Assembly (NCBI GenBank): GCA_004297485.1
Contig: SCTM01000209.1
Coordinates: forward strand, 1-33,007
Direction of reading: 5' to 3'
Origin: Rhodospirillaceae bacterium
GTDB lineage: Bacteria > Pseudomonadota > Alphaproteobacteria > Rhodospirillales > Rhodospirillaceae
Length of the DNA: 33,007 bases
In this document: piece by piece, positions 31,932 to 33,007 of the stretch
Position numbering within the stretch: position 1 is the first letter of the stretch
How the letters are laid out: each line of letters begins with the position of its first letter
Notes under the pieces: model-generated
What the model was told of the DNA's origin: nothing
The model's database searches: none
What the model saw: only the letters and a program-made list of their open reading frames with translations
Position numbers and translations under genes: made by a program

Positions 31932-32718
31932 GACGATTCCGATAGCGGGCGTGCTCGGCGGCGGTGGCCGGGGCGATAGGTTCCGCGCCGACGGAGCGGT
32001 CGGCTTCGGCGGTGACGCGGATGAGTTCGTCCTCAAGCTGTTGCCGGTAACGCGCCATGTCCTCGGGTGTGGCGTCGCGGGGCACGCGGATGGGCTCGCC
32101 CCAGATGGTAGCGCCGCGACCGAAGGGCAGCGCCACGATCAGCCGGTCCCATGTATTGAGAACAACCCGGCGCGACACCGCTGCGGCCGCCGGGAGGATG
32201 GGCGCGCCCGACAGACGCGCCAAGGCAATCGCGCCGTCACCGGCGTGCATGCGCGGGCCGCGCGGGCCGTCCGGTGTGATGCCGACGCTTTCGCCCCGTT
32301 GCAATTTACGCACTAGGGCACGCAGGGCCTCGCTGCCGCCACGGCGCGACGATCCGGCGATGGCATCGATGCCGAAGTAGGCGACGGTGCGGGCGATCAG
32401 GCGGCCGTCGGGATGGGACGAGATCAGCATGTGGAAGGGCGCTGTGGACGGCCAGCAATAGGGCATCAGCATCAGCCGGTTGTGCCAGAAGGCCACAATC
32501 ACCGGCTTCCGTCCGGCCCAGGCGTCGGCCGCCACGGCCGCGTTGGTGCTTTGCCAGCGGGTGGTGACCCGGACCGCGCCGATATGTCCGGCCGCGACGG
32601 ACGACAGCGCGCCTTGTACCACCGGCCGACGGCCGAGCCCCTTGATCAGGCCGCGCGTCCTCACCGTCGCCACATTTTCAACAAACCCCTCGATGAACTT
32701 GCTATGACAGTAGACCAC
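31918..32718 (-). CDS. DUF374-family lysophospholipid acyltransferase-like protein
   Basis: A protein of up to 266 residues related to the LPLAT superfamily. Motifs: FWHNRLMLMPY (about 77-87), SSHPDGRLIA, GSSRRGGSEALRAL and ITPDGPRGPRM (about 147-157). DUF374 proteins are encoded beside lipid A and Kdo genes in alphaproteobacteria and are thought to act on envelope lipids, though the reaction is not well settled. The GTG at 32716-32718 gives the longest form; GTG codons at 32673 or 32664 would give a length closer to the family. It overlaps lpxK by 14 bases. The Kdo transferase gene waaA, often found between these two, is absent. Confidence 0.88.
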   Translation of the reverse strand: MVYCHSKFIEGFVENVATVRTRGLIKGLGRRPVVQGALSSVAAGHIGAVRVTTRWQSTNAAVAADAWAGRKPVIVAFWHNRLMLMPYCWPSTAPFHMLISSHPDGRLIARTVAYFGIDAIAGSSRRGGSEALRALVRKLQRGESVGITPDGPRGPRMHAGDGAIALARLSGAPILPAAAAVSRRVVLNTWDRLIVALPFGRGATIWGEPIRVPRDATPEDMARYRQQLEDELIRVTAEADRSVGAEPIAPATAAEHARYRNRHAAA

Positions 32719-32769
32719 CCGGGCGGTGTTGCAAACACGCGCGAGTAGTGCGAATCAGACGGATATGGC

Positions 32770-32895
32770 ATGAGCACACGGACACTGGCGGTGATTGCCG
32801 CGATCGGCGCCATCGTCGTCGCGCTCATGGCGATGGAAGCCGCGCGCACGGACAACACACCGCGTCCGCCGGTCACGGCGGCGCCGGCTCAATAA
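32770..32895 (+). CDS. Possible 41-residue single-pass membrane peptide
   Basis: The ATG at 32770 opens a short frame ending in TAA at 32893-32895. It begins MSTRTLAVIAAIGAIVVALM, a plausible transmembrane or signal segment, and ends in a polar Pro/Ala-rich tail. The ribosome-binding site is weak (GGA at 32761-32763). It lies divergent from the DUF374 gene. Composition alone makes it plausible, but high GC can create such frames by chance. Confidence 0.4.
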   Translation: MSTRTLAVIAAIGAIVVALMAMEAARTDNTPRPPVTAAPAQ

Positions 32896-32913
32896 TCTTA
32901 TAGAAGAGCGGAA

Positions 32914-33007
32914 TTACCCGGCGACGGGGATATTCGCCAACGGCTGTTCGTCGGCGCCGCCATCTTCCGGGAAGAAGTTCTCAGGCGGGAAGGGCCGGAT
33001 GTGGGAT
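32914..33007 (-). CDS. C-terminal end of a gene running off the right edge
   Basis: On the minus strand an open frame from the window edge ends in TAA at 32914-32916. The visible tail reads HIRPFPPENFFPEDGG and then ADEQPLANIPVAG, a polar, Pro-rich and protein-like composition with third-position GC typical of the region. It lies upstream of and in the same direction as the DUF374 gene. Too little is visible to name it. Confidence 0.5.
   Translation of the reverse strand, partial: SHIRPFPPENFFPEDGGADEQPLANIPVAG

Noticed and set aside
1-33007. CRISPR array, rRNA, or prophage module
   Set aside because: No regularly spaced direct repeats, no rRNA-like stretches and no phage structural genes were seen; the lone SLT-domain gene is not enough.

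Overview
The window looks like a stretch of chromosome from a GC-rich alphaproteobacterium. A Rhodospirillales-like or related lineage is my inference from gene content and order: ribF, ileS, lspA, a DUF3035-type lipoprotein, two M16 peptidase genes, pgi and mutL in one direction; rluB-rsmD back to back near tadA; and an lpxK/DUF374 pair. Most of it is housekeeping. The accessory-looking parts are the left end (1-4498), a transposase-like gene with AT-rich palindromes (23333-26887), and a few uncharacterised proteins.

Left end (1-4498): a partial LuxR-type receptor on the minus strand keeps all six residues that define acyl-homoserine-lactone binding in TraR. A 355-base spacer separates it from a divergent pair, a TonB-dependent outer-membrane receptor and a soluble cytochrome P450. 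This could be a quorum-regulated uptake and oxidation module, but neither a luxI synthase nor P450 redox partners are in view.

4531-7621 (minus strand): queE-queD-queC for the 7-deazaguanine (queuosine precursor) pathway, preceded on the same strand by a concentrative nucleoside transporter. QueD has Asn where the family's catalytic Cys is expected.

7837-11123: phoU (plus); a small lipoprotein followed by a MarR regulator (minus); then a MaoC-type hydratase and ribF (plus).

11299-22645 (plus): ileS-lspA (overlapping)-lipoprotein, then a catalytic and a non-catalytic M16 peptidase, pgi, a possible 16-codon mini-ORF, mutL and an unknown protein with a possible nucleotide or SAM-binding fold. 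Several stop/start overlaps suggest translational coupling.

22691-26840 (minus strand): a REP-associated-type tyrosine transposase (RAYT-like), rsmD, a pseudouridine synthase of the RluB family, a class I glutamine amidotransferase and an SLT-domain protein. Nineteen-base AT-rich palindromes lie at the transposase start and between the SLT gene and tadA, with a weaker copy near 8711.

26930-33007: tadA and a small secreted protein (plus), a GC-rich intergenic palindromic repeat, purD (minus), xseA (plus), lpxK and a DUF374 acyltransferase-like gene (minus), a tiny membrane ORF (plus), and the C-terminal tail of a gene running off the right edge (minus).

All calls come from reading the sequence and recalled family motifs; no database search was possible.
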